64,000 nucleotides of DNA from Limanda limanda. Taxonomy: Eukaryota > Chordata > Actinopteri > Pleuronectiformes > Pleuronectidae. Location of the stretch: NCBI RefSeq assembly GCF_963576545.1, contig NW_026870408.1:1-64000 (forward strand), in the 5' to 3' direction. How positions within the stretch are numbered: the stretch's first letter is position 1; each line of letters begins with the position of its first letter. Below are positions 9,037 to 22,800 of this stretch, one piece after another. A model generated the notes under the pieces. That model worked only from the letters and a program-made list of their open reading frames with translations. It did no database searches and was not told where the DNA came from. The position numbers and the translations under genes are program-made.

Positions 9037-12000
9037 CTAAATGGGGTAGCGCGCATCGATCGGTACCATCCTTGAGCTTCTCCGACTTTCGGAAGGGTTA
9101 GGGTTAGGGTTAGGGATGAAAGCACATAGGAGAAAGAGATATTCTTGAATAACTTTTTTTGTGAAGGTCGGAGAGACTTGCAAGTAGGCTCTACCCCCAC
9201 TAAATGGGGTAGCGCGCATCGATCGGTACCATCCTTGAGCTTCTCCGACTTTCGGAAGGGTTAGGGTTAGGGTTAGGGATGAAAGCACATAGGAGAAAGA
9301 GATATTCTTGAATAACTTTTTTTGTGAAGGTCGGAGAGACTTGGAAAGTGGTTGCATCTCGACTAATTTGGGTCCTGCGGATCGATTGGTACCATCCCCG
9401 AGCTTGTACGACCTTCGGAAGAGGTCGACCGACGAAATTCCCCCAAATCTGAGGAGATATTCTTGAATAACTTTTTTTGTGAAGGTCGGAGAAACTTGCA
9501 AGTAGGCTCTACCCCCACTAAATGGGGTAGCGCGCATCGATCGGTACCATCCTTGAGCTTCTCCGACTTTCGGAAGGGTTAGGGTTAGGGTTAGGGATGA
9601 AAGCACATAGGAGAAAGAGATATTCTTGAATAACTTTTTTTGTGAAGGTCGGAGAGACTTGGAAAGTGGTTGCATCTGGACTAATTTGGGTCCTGCGGAT
9701 CGATTGGTACCATCCCCGAGCTTGTACGACCTTCGGAAGAGGTCGACCGACGAAATCCCCCCAAATCTGAGGAGATATTCTTGAATAACTTTTTTTGTGA
9801 AGGTCGGAGAGACTTGAAAGTAGGCTCTACCCCCACTAAATGGGGTTGCGCGCATCGATCGGTACCATCCTTGAGCTTCTCCGACTTTCGGAAGGGTTAG
9901 GGTTAGGGTTAGGGATGAAAGCACATAGGAGAAAGAGATATTCTTGAATAACTTTTTTTGTGAAGGTCGGAGAGACTTGCAAGTAGGCTCTACCCCCACT
10001 AAATGGGGTAGCGCGCATCGATCGGTACCATCCTTGAGCTTCTCCGACTTTCGGAAGGGTTAGGGTTAGGGTTAGGGATGAAAGCACATAGGAGAAAGAG
10101 ATATTCTTGAATAACTTTTTTTGTGAAGGTCGGAGAGACTTGGAAAGTGGTTGCATCTGGACTAATTTGGGTCCTGCGGATCGATTGGTACCATCCCCGA
10201 GCTTGTACGACCTTCGGAAGAGGTCGACCGACGAAATTCCCCCAAATCTGAGGAGATATTCTTGAATAACTTTTTTTGTGAAGGTCGGAGAGACTTGCAA
10301 GTAGGCTCTACCCCCACTAAATGGGGTTGCGCGCATCGATCAGTACCATCCTTGAGCTTCTCCGACTTTCGGAAGGGTTAGGGTTAGGGTTAGGGATGAA
10401 AGCACATAGGAGAAAGAGATATTCTTGAATAACTTTTTTTGTGAAGGTCGGAGAGACTTGCAAGTAGGCTCTACCCCCACTAAATGGGGTAGCGCGCATC
10501 GATCGGTACCATCCTTGAGCTTCTCCGACTTTCGGAAGGGTTAGGGTTAGGGTTAGGGATGAAAGCACATAGGAGAAAGAGATATTCTTGAATAACTTTT
10601 TTTGTGAAGGTCGGAGAGACTTGCAAGTAGGCTCTACCCCCACTAAATGGGGTAGCGCGCATCGATCGGTACCATCCTTGAGCTTCTCCGACTTTCGGAA
10701 GGGTTAGGGTTAGGGTTAGGGATGAAAGCACATAGGAGAAAGAGATATTCTTGAATAACTTTTTTTGTGAAGGTCGGAGAGACTTGCAAGTAGGCTCTAC
10801 CCCCACTAAATGGGGTAGCGCGCATCGATCGGTACCATCCTTGAGCTTCTCCGACTTTCGGAAGGGTTAGGGTTAGGGTTAGGGATGAAAGCACATAGGA
10901 GAAAGAGATATTCTTGAATAACTTTTTTTGTGAAGGTCGGAGAGACTTGGAAAGTGGTTGCATCTGGACTAATTTGGGTCCTGCGGATCGATTGGTACCA
11001 TCCCCGAGCTTGTACGACCTTCGGAAGAGGTCGACCGACGAAATTCCCCCAAATCTGAGGAGATATTCTTGAATAACTTTTTTTGTGAAGGTCGGAGAGA
11101 CTTGCAAGTAGGCTCTACCCCCACTAAATGGGGTAGCGCGCATCGATCGGTACCATCCTTGAGCTTCTCCGACTTTCGGAAGGGTTAGGGTTAGGGTTAG
11201 GGATGAAAGCACATAGGAGAAAGAGATATTCTTGAATAACTTTTTTTGTGAAGGTCGGAGAGACTTGCAAGTAGGCTCTACCCCCACTAAATGGGGTAGC
11301 GCGCATCGATCGGTACCATCCTTGAGCTTTTCCGACTTTCGGAAGGGTTAGGGTTAGGGTTAGGGATGAAAGCACATAGGAGAAAGAGATATTCTTGAAT
11401 AACTTTTTTTGTAAAGGTCGGAGAGACTTGGAAAGTGGTTGCATCTGGACTAATTTGGGTCCTGCGGATCGATTGGTACCATCCCCGAGCTTGTACGACC
11501 TTCGGAAGAGGTCGACCGACGAAATTCCCCCAAATCTGAGGAGATATTCTTGAATAACTTTTTTTGTGAAGGTCGGAGAGACTTGCAAGTAGGCTCTACC
11601 CCCACTAAATGGGGTTGCGCGCATCGATCAGTACCATCCTTGAGCTTCTCCGACTTTCGGAAGGGTTAGGGTTAGGGTTAGGGATGAAAGCACATAGGAG
11701 AAAGAGATATTCTTGAATAACTTTTTTTGTGAAGGTCGGAGAGACTTGCAAGTAGGCTCTACCCCCACTAAATGGGGTAGCGCGCATCGATCGGTACCAT
11801 CCTTGAGCTTCTCCGACTTTCGGAAGGGTTAGGGTTAGGGTTAGGGATGAAAGCACATAGGAGAAAGAGATATTCTTGAATAACTTTTTTTGTGAAGGTC
11901 GGAGAGACTTGCAAGTAGGCTCTACCCCCACTAAATGGGGTAGCGCGCATCGATCGGTACCATCCTTGAGCTTCTCCGACTTTCGGAAGGGTTAGGGTTA

Positions 12001-15000
12001 GGGTTAGGGATGAAAGCACATAGGAGAAAGAGATATTCTTGAATAACTTTTTTTGTGAAGGTCGGAGAGACTTGCAAGTAGGCTCTACCCCCACTAAATG
12101 GGGTAGCGCGCATCGATCGGTACCATCCTTGAGCTTCTCCGACTTTCGGAAGGGTTAGGGTTAGGGTTAGGGATGAAAGCACATAGGAGAAAGAGATATT
12201 CTTGAATAACTTTTTTTGTGAAGGTCGGAGAGACTTGGAAAGTGGTTGCATCTGGACTAATTTGGGTCCTGCGGATCGATTGGTACCATCCCCGAGCTTG
12301 TACGACCTTCGGAAGAGGTCGACCGACGAAATTCCCCCAAATCTGAGGAGATATTCTTGAATAACTTTTTTTGTGAAGGTCGGAGAGACTTGCAAGTAGG
12401 CTCTACCCCCACTAAATGGGGTAGCGCGCATCGATCGGTACCATCCTTGAGCTTCTCCGACTTTCGGAAGGGTTAGGGTTAGGGTTAGGGATGAAAGCAC
12501 ATAGGAGAAAGAGATATTCTTGAATAACTTTTTTTGTGAAGGTCGGAGAGACTTGGAAAGTGGTTGCATCTGGACTAATTTGGGTCCTGCGGATCGATTG
12601 GTACCATCCCCGAGCTTGTACGACCTTCGGAAGAGGTCGACCGACGAAATTCCCCCAAATCTGAGGAGATATTCTTGAATAACTTTTTTTGTGAAGGTCG
12701 GAGAGACTTGCAAGTAGGCTCTACCCCCACTAAATGGGGTTGCGCGCATCGATCGGTACCATCCTTGAGCTTCTCCGACTTTCGGAAGGGTTAGGGTTAG
12801 GGTTAGGGATGAAAGCACATAGGAGAAAGAGATATTCTTGAATAACTTTTTTTGTGAAGGTCGGAGAGACTTGCAAGTAGGCTCTACCCCCACTAAATGG
12901 GGTAGCGCGCATCGATCGGTACCATCCTTGAGCTTCTCCGACTTTCGGAAGGGTTAGGGTTAGGGTTAGGGATGAAAGCACATAGGAGAAAGAGATATTC
13001 TTGAATAACTTTTTTTGTGAAGGTCGGAGAGACTTGCAAGTAGGCTCTACCCCCACTAAATGGGGTAGCGCGCATCGATCGGTACCATCCTTGAGCTTCT
13101 CCGACTTTCGGAAGGGTTAGGGTTAGGGTTAGGGATGAAAGCACATAGGAGAAAGAGATATTCTTGAATAACTTTTTTTGTGAAGGTCGGAGAGACTTGG
13201 AAAGTGGTTGCATCTGGACTAATTTGGGTCCTGCGGATCGATTGGTACCATCCCCGAGCTTGTACGACCTTCGGAAGAGGTCGACCGACGAAATTCCCCC
13301 AAATCTGAGGAGATATTCTTGAATAACTTTTTTTGTGAAGGTCGGAGAAACTTGCAAGTAGGCTCTACCCCCACTAAATGGGGTAGCGCGCATCGATCGG
13401 TACCATCCTTGAGCTTCTCCGACTTTCGGAAGGGTTAGGGTTAGGGTTAGGGATGAAAGCACATAGGAGAAAGAGATATTCTTGAATAACTTTTTTTGTG
13501 AAGGTCGGAGAGACTTGGAAAGTGGTTGCATCTGGACTAATTTGGGTCCTGCGGATCGATTGGTACCATCCCCGAGCTTGTACGACCTTCGGAAAAGGTC
13601 GACCGACGAAATTCCCCCAAATCTGAGGAGATATTCTTGAATAACTTTTTTTGTGAAGGTCGGAGAGACTTGAAAGTAGGCTCTACCCCCACTAAATGGG
13701 GTTGCGCGCATCGATCGGTACCATCCTTGAGCTTCTCCGACTTTCGGAAGGGTTAGGGTTAGGGATGAAAGCACATAGGAGAAAGAGATATTCTTGAATA
13801 ACTTTTTTTGTGAAGGTCGGAGAGACTTGCAAGTAGGCTCTACCCCCACTAAATGGGGTAGCGCGCATCGATCGGTACCATCCTTGAGCTTCTCCGACTT
13901 TCGGAAGGGTTAGGGTTAGGGTTAGGGATGAAAGCACATAGGAGAAAGAGATATTCTTGAATAACTTTTTTTGTGAAGGTCGGAGAGACTTGGAAAGTGG
14001 TTGCATCTGGACTAATTTGGGTCCTGCGGATCGATTGGTACCATCCCCGAGCTTGTACGACCTTCGGAAGAGGTCGACCGACGAAATTCCCCCAAATCTG
14101 AGGAGATATTCTTGAATAACTTTTTTTGTGAAGGTCGGAGAGACTTGCAAGTAGGCTCTACCCCCACTAAATGGGGTTGCGCGCATCGATCAGTACCATC
14201 CTTGAGCTTCTCCGACTTTCGGAAGGGTTAGGGTTAGGGTTAGGGATGAAAGCACATAGGAGAAAGAGATATTCTTGAATAACTTTTTTTGTGAAGGTCG
14301 GAGAGACTTGCAAGTAGGCTCTACCCCCACTAAATGGGGTAGCGCGCATCGATCGGTACCATCCTTGAGCTTCTCCGACTTTCGGAAGGGTTAGGGTTAG
14401 GGTTAGGGATGAAAGCACATAGGAGAAAGAGATATTCTTGAATAACTTTTTTTGTGAAGGTCGGAGAGACTTGCAAGTCGGCTCTACCCCCACTAAATGG
14501 GGTAGCGCGCATCGATCGGTACCATCCTTGAGCTTCTCCGACTTTCGGAAGGGTTAGGGTTAGGGTTAGGGATGAAAGCACATAGGAGAAAGAGATATTC
14601 TTGAATAACTTTTTTTGTGAAGGTCGGAGAGACTTGGAAAGTGGTTGCATCTGGACTAATTTGGGTCCTGCGGATCGATTGGTACCATCCCCGAGCTTGT
14701 ACGACCTTCGGAAGAGGTCGACCGACGAAATTCCCCCAAATCTGAGGAGATATTCTTGAATAACTTTTTTTGTGAAGGTCGGAGAGACTTGCAAGTAGGC
14801 TCTACCCCCACTAAATGGGGTAGCGCGCATCGATCAGTACCATCCTTGAGCTTCTCCGACTTTCGGAAGGGTTAGGGTTAGGGTTAGGGATGAAAGCACA
14901 TAGGAGAAAGAGATATTCTTGAATAACTTTTTTTGTGAAGGTCGGAGAGACTTGCAAGTAGGCTCTACCCCCACTAAATGGGGTAGCGCGCATCGATCGG

Positions 15001-16898
15001 TACCATCCTTGAGCTTCTCCGACTTTCGGAAGGGTTAGGGTTAGGGTTAGGGATGAAAGCACATAGGAGAAAGAGATATTCTTGAATAACTTTTTTTGTA
15101 AAGGTCGGAGAGACTTGGAAAGTGGTTGCATCTGGACTAATTTGGGTCCTGCGGATCGATTGGTACCATCCCCGAGCTTGTACGACCTTCGGAAGAGGTC
15201 GACCGACGAAATTCCCCCAAATCTGAGGAGATATTCTTGAATAACTTTTTTTGTGAAGGTCGGAGAGACTTGCAAGTAGGCTCTACCCCCACTAAATGGG
15301 GTTGCGCGCATCGATCAGTACCATCCTTGAGCTTCTCCGACTTTCGGAAGGGTTAGGGTTAGGGTTAGGGATGAAAGCACATAGGAGAAAGAGATATTCT
15401 TGAATAACTTTTTTTGTGAAGGTCGGAGAGACTTGCAAGTAGGCTCTACCCCCACTAAATGGGGTAGCGCGCATCGATCGGTACCATCCTTGAGCTTCTC
15501 CGACTTTCGGAAGGGTTAGGGTTAGGGTTAGGGATGAAAGCACATAGGAGAAAGAGATATTCTTGAATAACTTTTTTTGTGAAGGTCGGAGAGACTTGCA
15601 AGTAGGCTCTACCCCCACTAAATGGGGTAGCGCGCATCGATCGGTACCATCCTTGAGCTTCTCCGACTTTCGGAAGGGTTAGGGTTAGGGTTAGGGATGA
15701 AAGCACATAGGAGAAAGAGATATTCTTGAATAACTTTTTTTGTGAAGGTCGGAGAGACTTGCAAGTAGGCTCTACCCCCACTAAATGGGGTAGCGCGCAT
15801 CGATCGGTACCATCCTTGAGCTTCTCCGACTTTCGGAAGGGTTAGGGTTAGGGTTAGGGATGAAAGCACATAGGAGAAAGAGATATTCTTGAATAACTTT
15901 TTTTGTGAAGGTCGGAGAGACTTGGAAAGTGGTTGCATCTGGACTAATTTGGGTCCTGCCGATCGATTGGTACCATCCCCGAGCTTGTACGACCTTCGGA
16001 AGAGGTCGACCGACGAAATTCCCCCAAATCTGAGGAGATATTCTTGAATAACTTTTTTTGTGAAGGTCGGAGAGACTTGCAAGTAGGCTCTACCCCCACT
16101 AAATGGGGTAGCGCGCATCGATCGGTACCATCCTTGAGCTTCTCCGACTTTCGGAAGGGTTAGGGTTAGGGTTAGGGATGAAAGCACATAGGAGAAAGAG
16201 ATATTCTTGAATAACTTTTTTTGTGAAGGTCGGAGAGACTTGGAAAGTGGTTGCATCTGGACTAATTTGGGTCCTGCGGATCGATTGGTACCATCCCCGA
16301 GCTTGTACGACCTTCGGAAGAGGTCGACCGACGAAATTCCCCAAAATCTGAGGAGATATTCTTGAATAACTTTTTTTGTGAAGGTCGGAGAGACTTGCAA
16401 GTAGGCTCTACCCCCACTAAATGGGGTTGCGCGCATCGATCGGTACCATCCTTGAGCTTCTCCGACTTTCGGAAGGGTTAGGGTTAGGGTTAGGGATGAA
16501 AGCACATAGGAGAAAGAGATATTCTTGAATAACTTTTTTTTGTGAAGGTCGGAGAGACTTGCAAGTAGGCTCTACCCCCACTAAATGGGGTAGCGCGCAT
16601 CGATCGGTACCATCCTTGAGCTTCTCCGACTTTCGGAAGGGTTAGGGTTAGGGTTAGGGATGAAAGCACATAGGAGAAAGAGATATTCTTGAATAACTTT
16701 TTTTGTGAAGGTCGGAGAGACTTGGAAAGTGGTTGCATCTGGACTAATTTGGGTCCTGCGGATCGATTGGTACCATCCCCGAGCTTGTACGACCTTCGGA
16801 AGAGGTCGACCGACGAAATTCCCCCAAATCTGAGGAGATATTCTTGAATAACTTTTTTTGTGAAGGTCGGAGAGACTTGCAAGTAGGCTCTACCCCCA
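9037..16898 (+). repeat. Mosaic array with 3.86-kb and 3.69-kb offset duplications
   Basis: A-run lengths between B monomers are 1,2,4,2,4,1,3,1,2,3,2,4,1,2. The part from about 9.0 to 10.6 kb recurs at 12.9-14.5 kb. It shares GAGAAAC (A at 9,492 and 13,348, 3,856 bp apart) followed by an A with CTTGAAAGT; the offset drops to 3,850 after a 6-bp telomeric deletion at 13,750-13,764. The part 11.1-12.6 kb recurs at 14.8-16.3 kb (3,687 bp), and 15.3-16.3 kb recurs at 20.0-21.0 kb (4,664 bp), marked by CTGCCGATC at 15,960 and 20,624. Alternating B-A-B stretches are frequent here, which is why the longest reading frames (up to 320 codons) fall here. Confidence 0.85.
13750..13764 (+). repeat. Shortened telomeric tract, three G-runs
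   Basis: One hexamer is missing; the copy of this place near 9.9 kb has the full tract, so the loss came after the 3,856-bp duplication. Confidence 0.9.
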
Positions 16899-19800
16899 CT
16901 AAATGGGGTTGCGCGCATCGATCAGTACCATCCTTGAGCTTCTCCGACTTTCGGAAGGGTTAGGGTTAGGGTTAGGGATGAAAGCACATAGGAGAAAGAG
17001 ATATTCTTGAATAACTTTTTTTGTGAAGGTCGGAGAGACTTGCAAGTAGGCTCTACCCCCACTAAATGGGGTAGCGCGCATCGATCGGTACCATCCTTGA
17101 GCTTCTCCGACTTTCGGAAGGGTTAGGGTTAGGGTTAGGGATGAAAGCACATAGGAGAAAGAGATATTCTTGAATAACTTTTTTTGTGAAGGTCGGAGAG
17201 ACTTGCAAGTAGGCTCTACCCCCACTAAATGGGGTAGCGCGCATCGATCGGTACCATCCTTGAGCTTCTCCGACTTTCGGAAGGGTTAGGGTTAGGGTTA
17301 GGGATGAAAGCACATAGGAGAAAGAGATATTCTTGAATAACTTTTTTTGTGAAGGTCGGAGAGACTTGCAAGTAGGCTCTACCCCCACTAAATGGGGTAG
17401 CGCGCATCGATCGGTACCATCCTTGAGCTTCTCCGACTTTCGGAAGGGTTAGGGTTAGGGTTAGGGATGAAAGCACATAGGAGAAAGAGATATTCTTGAA
17501 TAACTTTTTTTGTGAAGGTCGGAGAGACTTGGAAAGTGGTTGCATCTGGACTAATTTGGGTCCTGCGGATCGATTGGTACCATCCCCGAGCTTGTACGAC
17601 CTTCGGAAGAGGTCGACCGACGAAATTCCCCCAAATCTGAGGAGATATTCTTGAATAACTTTTTTTGTGAAGGTCGGAGAGACTTGCAAGTAGGCTCTAC
17701 CCCCACTAAATGGGGTTGCGCGCATCGATCGGTACCATCCTTGAGCTTCTCCGACTTTCGGAAGGGTTAGGGTTAGGGTTAGGGATGAAAGCACATAGGA
17801 GAAAGAGATATTCTTGAATAACTTTTTTTGTGAAGGTCGGAGAGACTTGCAAGTAGGCTCTACCCCCACTAAATGGGGGAGCGCGCATCGATCGGTACCA
17901 TCCTTGAGCTTCTCCGACTTTCGGAAGGGTTAGGGTTAGGGTTAGGGATGAAAGCACATAGGAGAAAGAGATATTCTTGAATAACTTTTTTTGTGAAGGT
18001 CGGAGAGACTTGGAAAGTGGTTGCATCTGGACTAATTTGGGTCCTGCGGATCGATTGGTACCATCCCCGAGCTTGTACGACCTTCGGAAGAGGTCGACCG
18101 ACGAAATTCCCCCAAATCTGAGGAGATATTCTTGAATAACTTTTTTTGTGAAGGTCGGAGAGACTTGCAAGTAGGCTCTACCCCCACTAAATGGGGTTGC
18201 GCGCATCGATCAGTACCATCCTTGAGCTTCTCCGACTTTCGGAAGGGTTAGGGTTAGGGTTAGGGATGAAAGCACATAGGAGAAAGAGATATTCTTGAAT
18301 AACTTTTTTTGTGAAGGTCGGAGAGACTTGCAAGTAGGCTCTACCCCCACTAAATGGGGTAGCGCGCATCGATCGGTACCATCCTTGAGCTTCTCCGACT
18401 TTCGGAAGGGTTAGGGTTAGGGTTAGGGATGAAAGCACATAGGAGAAAGAGATATTCTTGAATAACTTTTTTTGTGAAGGTCGGAGAGACTTGCAAGTAG
18501 GCTCTACCCCCACTAAATGGGGTAGCGCGCATCGATCGGTACCATCCTTGAGCTTCTCCGACTTTCGGAAGGGTTAGGGTTAGGGTTAGGGATGAAAGCA
18601 CATAGGAGAAAGAGATATTCTTGAATAACTTTTTTTGTGAAGGTCGGAGAGACTTGCAAGTAGGCTCTACCCCCACTAAATGGGGTAGCGCGCATCGATC
18701 GGTACCATCCTTGAGCTTCTCCGACTTTCGGAAGGGTTAGGGTTAGGGTTAGGGATGAAAGCACATAGGAGAAAGAGATATTCTTGAATAACTTTTTTTG
18801 TGAAGGTCGGAGAGACTTGGAAAGTGGTTGCATCTGGACTAATTTGGGTCCTGCGGATCGATTGGTACTATCCCCGAGCTTGTACGACCTTCGGAAGAGG
18901 TCGACCGACGAAATTCCCCCAAATCTGAGGAGATATTCTTGAATAACTTTTTTTGTGAAGGTCGGAGAGACTTGCAAGTAGGCTCTACCCCCACTAAATG
19001 GGGTAGCGCGCATCGATCGGTACCATCCTTGAGCTTTTCCGACTTTCGGAAGGGTTAGGGTTAGGGTTAGGGATGAAAGCACATAGGAGAAAGAGATATT
19101 CTTGAATAACTTTTTTTGTGAAGGTCGGAGAGACTTGCAAGTAGGCTCTACCCCCACTAAATGGGGGAGCGCGCATCGATCGGTACCATCCTTGAGCTTC
19201 TCCGACTTTCGGAAGGGTTAGGGTTAGGGTTAGGGATGAAAGCACATAGGAGAAAGAGATATTCTTGAATAACTTTTTTTGTAAAGGTCGGAGAGACTTG
19301 GAAAGTGGTTGCATCTGGACTAATTTGGGTCCTGCGGATCGATTGGTACCATCCCCGAGCTTGTACGACCTTCGGAAGAGGTCGACCGACGAAATTCCCC
19401 CAAATCTGAGGAGATATTCTTGAATAACTTTTTTTGTGAAGGTCGGAGAGACTTGCAAGTAGGCTCTACCCCCACTAAATGGGGTAGCGCGCATCGATCA
19501 GTACCATCCTTGAGCTTCTCCGACTTTCGGAAGGGTTAGGGTTAGGGTTAGGGATGAAAGCACATAGGAGAAAGAGATATTCTTGAATAACTTTTTTTGT
19601 GAAGGTCGGAGAGACTTGCAAGTAGGCTCTACCCCCACTAAATGGGGTAGCGCGCATCGATCGGTACCATCCTTGAGCTTCTCCGACTTTCGGAAGGGTT
19701 AGGGTTAGGGTTAGGGATGAAAGCACATAGGAGAAAGAGATATTCTTGAATAACTTTTTTTGTAAAGGTCGGAGAGACTTGGAAAGTGGTTGCATCTGGA

Positions 19801-22800
19801 CTAATTTGGGTCCTGCGGATCGATTGGTACCATCCCCGAGCTTGTACGACCTTCGGAAGAGGTCGACCGACGAAATTCCCCCAAATCTGAGGAGATATTC
19901 TTGAATAACTTTTTTTGTGAAGGTCGGAGAGACTTGCAAGTAGGCTCTACCCCCACTAAATGGGGTTGCGCGCATCGATCAGTACCATCCTTGAGCTTCT
20001 CCGACTTTCGGAAGGGTTAGGGTTAGGGTTAGGGATGAAAGCACATAGGAGAAAGAGATATTCTTGAATAACTTTTTTTGTGAAGGTCGGAGAGACTTGC
20101 AAGTAGGCTCTACCCCCACTAAATGGGGTAGCGCGCATCGATCGGTACCATCCTTGAGCTTCTCCGACTTTCGGAAGGGTTAGGGTTAGGGTTAGGGATG
20201 AAAGCACATAGGAGAAAGAGATATTCTTGAATAACTTTTTTTGTGAAGGTCGGAGAGACTTGCAAGTAGGCTCTACCCCCACTAAATGGGGTAGCGCGCA
20301 TCGATCGGTACCATCCTTGAGCTTCTCCGACTTTCGGAAGGGTTAGGGTTAGGGTTAGGGATGAAAGCACATAGGAGAAAGAGATATTCTTGAATAACTT
20401 TTTTTGTGAAGGTCGGAGAGACTTGCAAGTAGGCTCTACCCCCACTAAATGGGGTAGCGCGCATCGATCGGTACCATCCTTGAGCTTCTCCGACTTTCGG
20501 AAGGGTTAGGGTTAGGGTTAGGGATGAAAGCACATAGGAGAAAGAGATATTCTTGAATAACTTTTTTTGTGAAGGTCGGAGAGACTTGGAAAGTGGTTGC
20601 ATCTGGACTAATTTGGGTCCTGCCGATCGATTGGTACCATCCCCGAGCTTGTACGACCTTCGGAAGAGGTCGACCGACGAAATTCCCCCAAATCTGAGGA
20701 GATATTCTTGAATAACTTTTTTTGTGAAGGTCGGAGAGACTTGCAAGTAGGCTCTACCCCCACTAAATGGGGTAGCGCGCATCGATCGGTACCATCCTTG
20801 AGCTTCTCCGACTTTCGGAAGGGTTAGGGTTAGGGTTAGGGATGAAAGCACATAGGAGAAAGAGATATTCTTGAATAACTTTTTTTGTGAAGGTCGGAGA
20901 GACTTGGAAAGTGGTTGCATCTGGACTAATTTGGGTCCTGCGGATCGATTGGTACCATCCCCGAGCTTGTACGACCTTCGGAAGAGGTCGACCGACGAAA
21001 TTCCCCCAAATCTGAGGAGATATTCTTGAATAACTTTTTTTGTGAAGGTCGGAGAGACTTGCAAGTAGGCTCTACCCCCACTAAATGGGGTTGCGCGCAT
21101 CGATCAGTACCATCCTTGAGCTTCTCCGACTTTCGGAAGGGTTAGGGTTAGGGTTAGGGATGAAAGCACATAGGAGAAAGAGATATTCTTGAATAACTTT
21201 TTTTGTGAAGGTCGGAGAGACTTGCAAGTAGGCTCTACCCCCACTAAATGGGGTAGCGCGCATCGATCGGTACCATCCTTGAGCTTCTCCGACTTTCGGA
21301 AGGGTTAGGGTTAGGGTTAGGGATGAAAGCACATAGGAGAAAGAGATATTCTTGAATAACTTTTTTTGTGAAGGTCGGAGAGACTTGCAAGTAGGCTCTA
21401 CCCCCACTAAATGGGGTAGCGCGCATCGATCGGTACCATCCTTGAGCTTCTCCGACTTTCGGAAGGGTTAGGGTTAGGGTTAGGGATGAAAGCACATAGG
21501 AGAAAGAGATATTCTTGAATAACTTTTTTTGTGAAGGTCGGAGAGACTTGCAAGTAGGCTCTACCCCCACTAAATGGGGTAGCGCGCATCGATCGGTACC
21601 ATCCTTGAGCTTCTCCGACTTTCGGAAGGGTTAGGGTTAGGGTTAGGGATGAAAGCACATAGGAGAAAGAGATATTCTTGAATAACTTTTTTTGTGAAGG
21701 TCGGAGAGACTTGGAAAGTGGTTGCATCTGGACTAATTTGGGTCCTGCGGATCGATTGGTACCATCCCCGAGCTTGTACGACCTTCGGAAGAGGTCGACC
21801 GACGAAATTCCCCCAAATCTGAGGAGATATTCTTGAATAACTTTTTTTGTGAAGGTCGGAGAGACTTGCAAGTAGGCTCTACCCCCACTAAATGGGGTTG
21901 CGCGCATCGATCGGTACCATCCTTGAGCTTCTCCGACTTTCGGAAGGGTTAGGGTTAGGGTTAGGGATGAAAGCACATAGGAGAAAGAGATATTCTTGAA
22001 TAACTTTTTTTGTGAAGGTCGGAGAGACTTGCAAGTAGGCTCTACCCCCACTAAATGGGGGAGCGCGCATCGATCGGTACCATCCTTGAGCTTCTCCGAC
22101 TTTCGGAAGGGTTAGGGTTAGGGTTAGGGATGAAAGCACATAGGAGAAAGAGATATTCTTGAATAACTTTTTTTGTGAAGGTCGGAGAGACTTGGAAAGT
22201 GGTTGCATCTGGACTAATTTGGGTCCTGCGGATCGATTGGTACCATCCCCGAGCTTGTACGACCTTCGGAAGAGGTCGACCGACGAAATTCCCCCAAATC
22301 TGAGGAGATATTCTTGAATAACTTTTTTTGTGAAGGTCGGAGAGACTTGCAAGTAGGCTCTACCCCCACTAAATGGGGTTGCGCGCATCGATCAGTACCA
22401 TCCTTGAGCTTCTCCGACTTTCGGAAGGGTTAGGGTTAGGGTTAGGGATGAAAGCACATAGGAGAAAGAGATATTCTTGAATAACTTTTTTTGTGAAGGT
22501 CGGAGAGACTTGCAAGTAGGCTCTACCCCCACTAAATGGGGTAGCGCGCATCGATCGGTACCATCCTTGAGCTTCTCCGACTTTCGGAAGGGTTAGGGTT
22601 AGGGTTAGGGATGAAAGCACATAGGAGAAAGAGATATTCTTGAATAACTTTTTTTGTGAAGGTCGGAGAGACTTGCAAGTAGGCTCTACCCCCACTAAAT
22701 GGGGTAGCGCGCATCGATCGGTACCATCCTTGAGCTTCTCCGACTTTCGGAAGGGTTAGGGTTAGGGTTAGGGATGAAAGCACATAGGAGAAAGAGATAT

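Larger units (their letters stand above)
3167..9301 (+). repeat. 2,096-bp higher-order repeat, three copies
   Basis: The unit is B-2A-B'-4A-B-4A (3 B + 10 A). B' is marked by CTGCAGATCG instead of CTGCGGATCG (A at 3,727, 5,823 and 7,919, exactly 2,096 bp apart) and by one extra A in the CCCCCAAA run, making that B 156 bp; 10x163 + 2x155 + 156 = 2,096. Copy 1 starts near 3,167, copy 2 near 5,266 and copy 3 near 7,362. Copy 3 is incomplete: after B' there are 8 A monomers in a row, as if the third B had been lost. One copy-specific change is CGCACATCG near 5,497. Confidence 0.92.

Noticed and set aside
3167..9301. Ribosomal DNA or another functional tandem gene array
   Set aside because: The 2-kb unit is only a multiple of the 163/155-bp monomers and shows no rRNA, snRNA or histone sequence.
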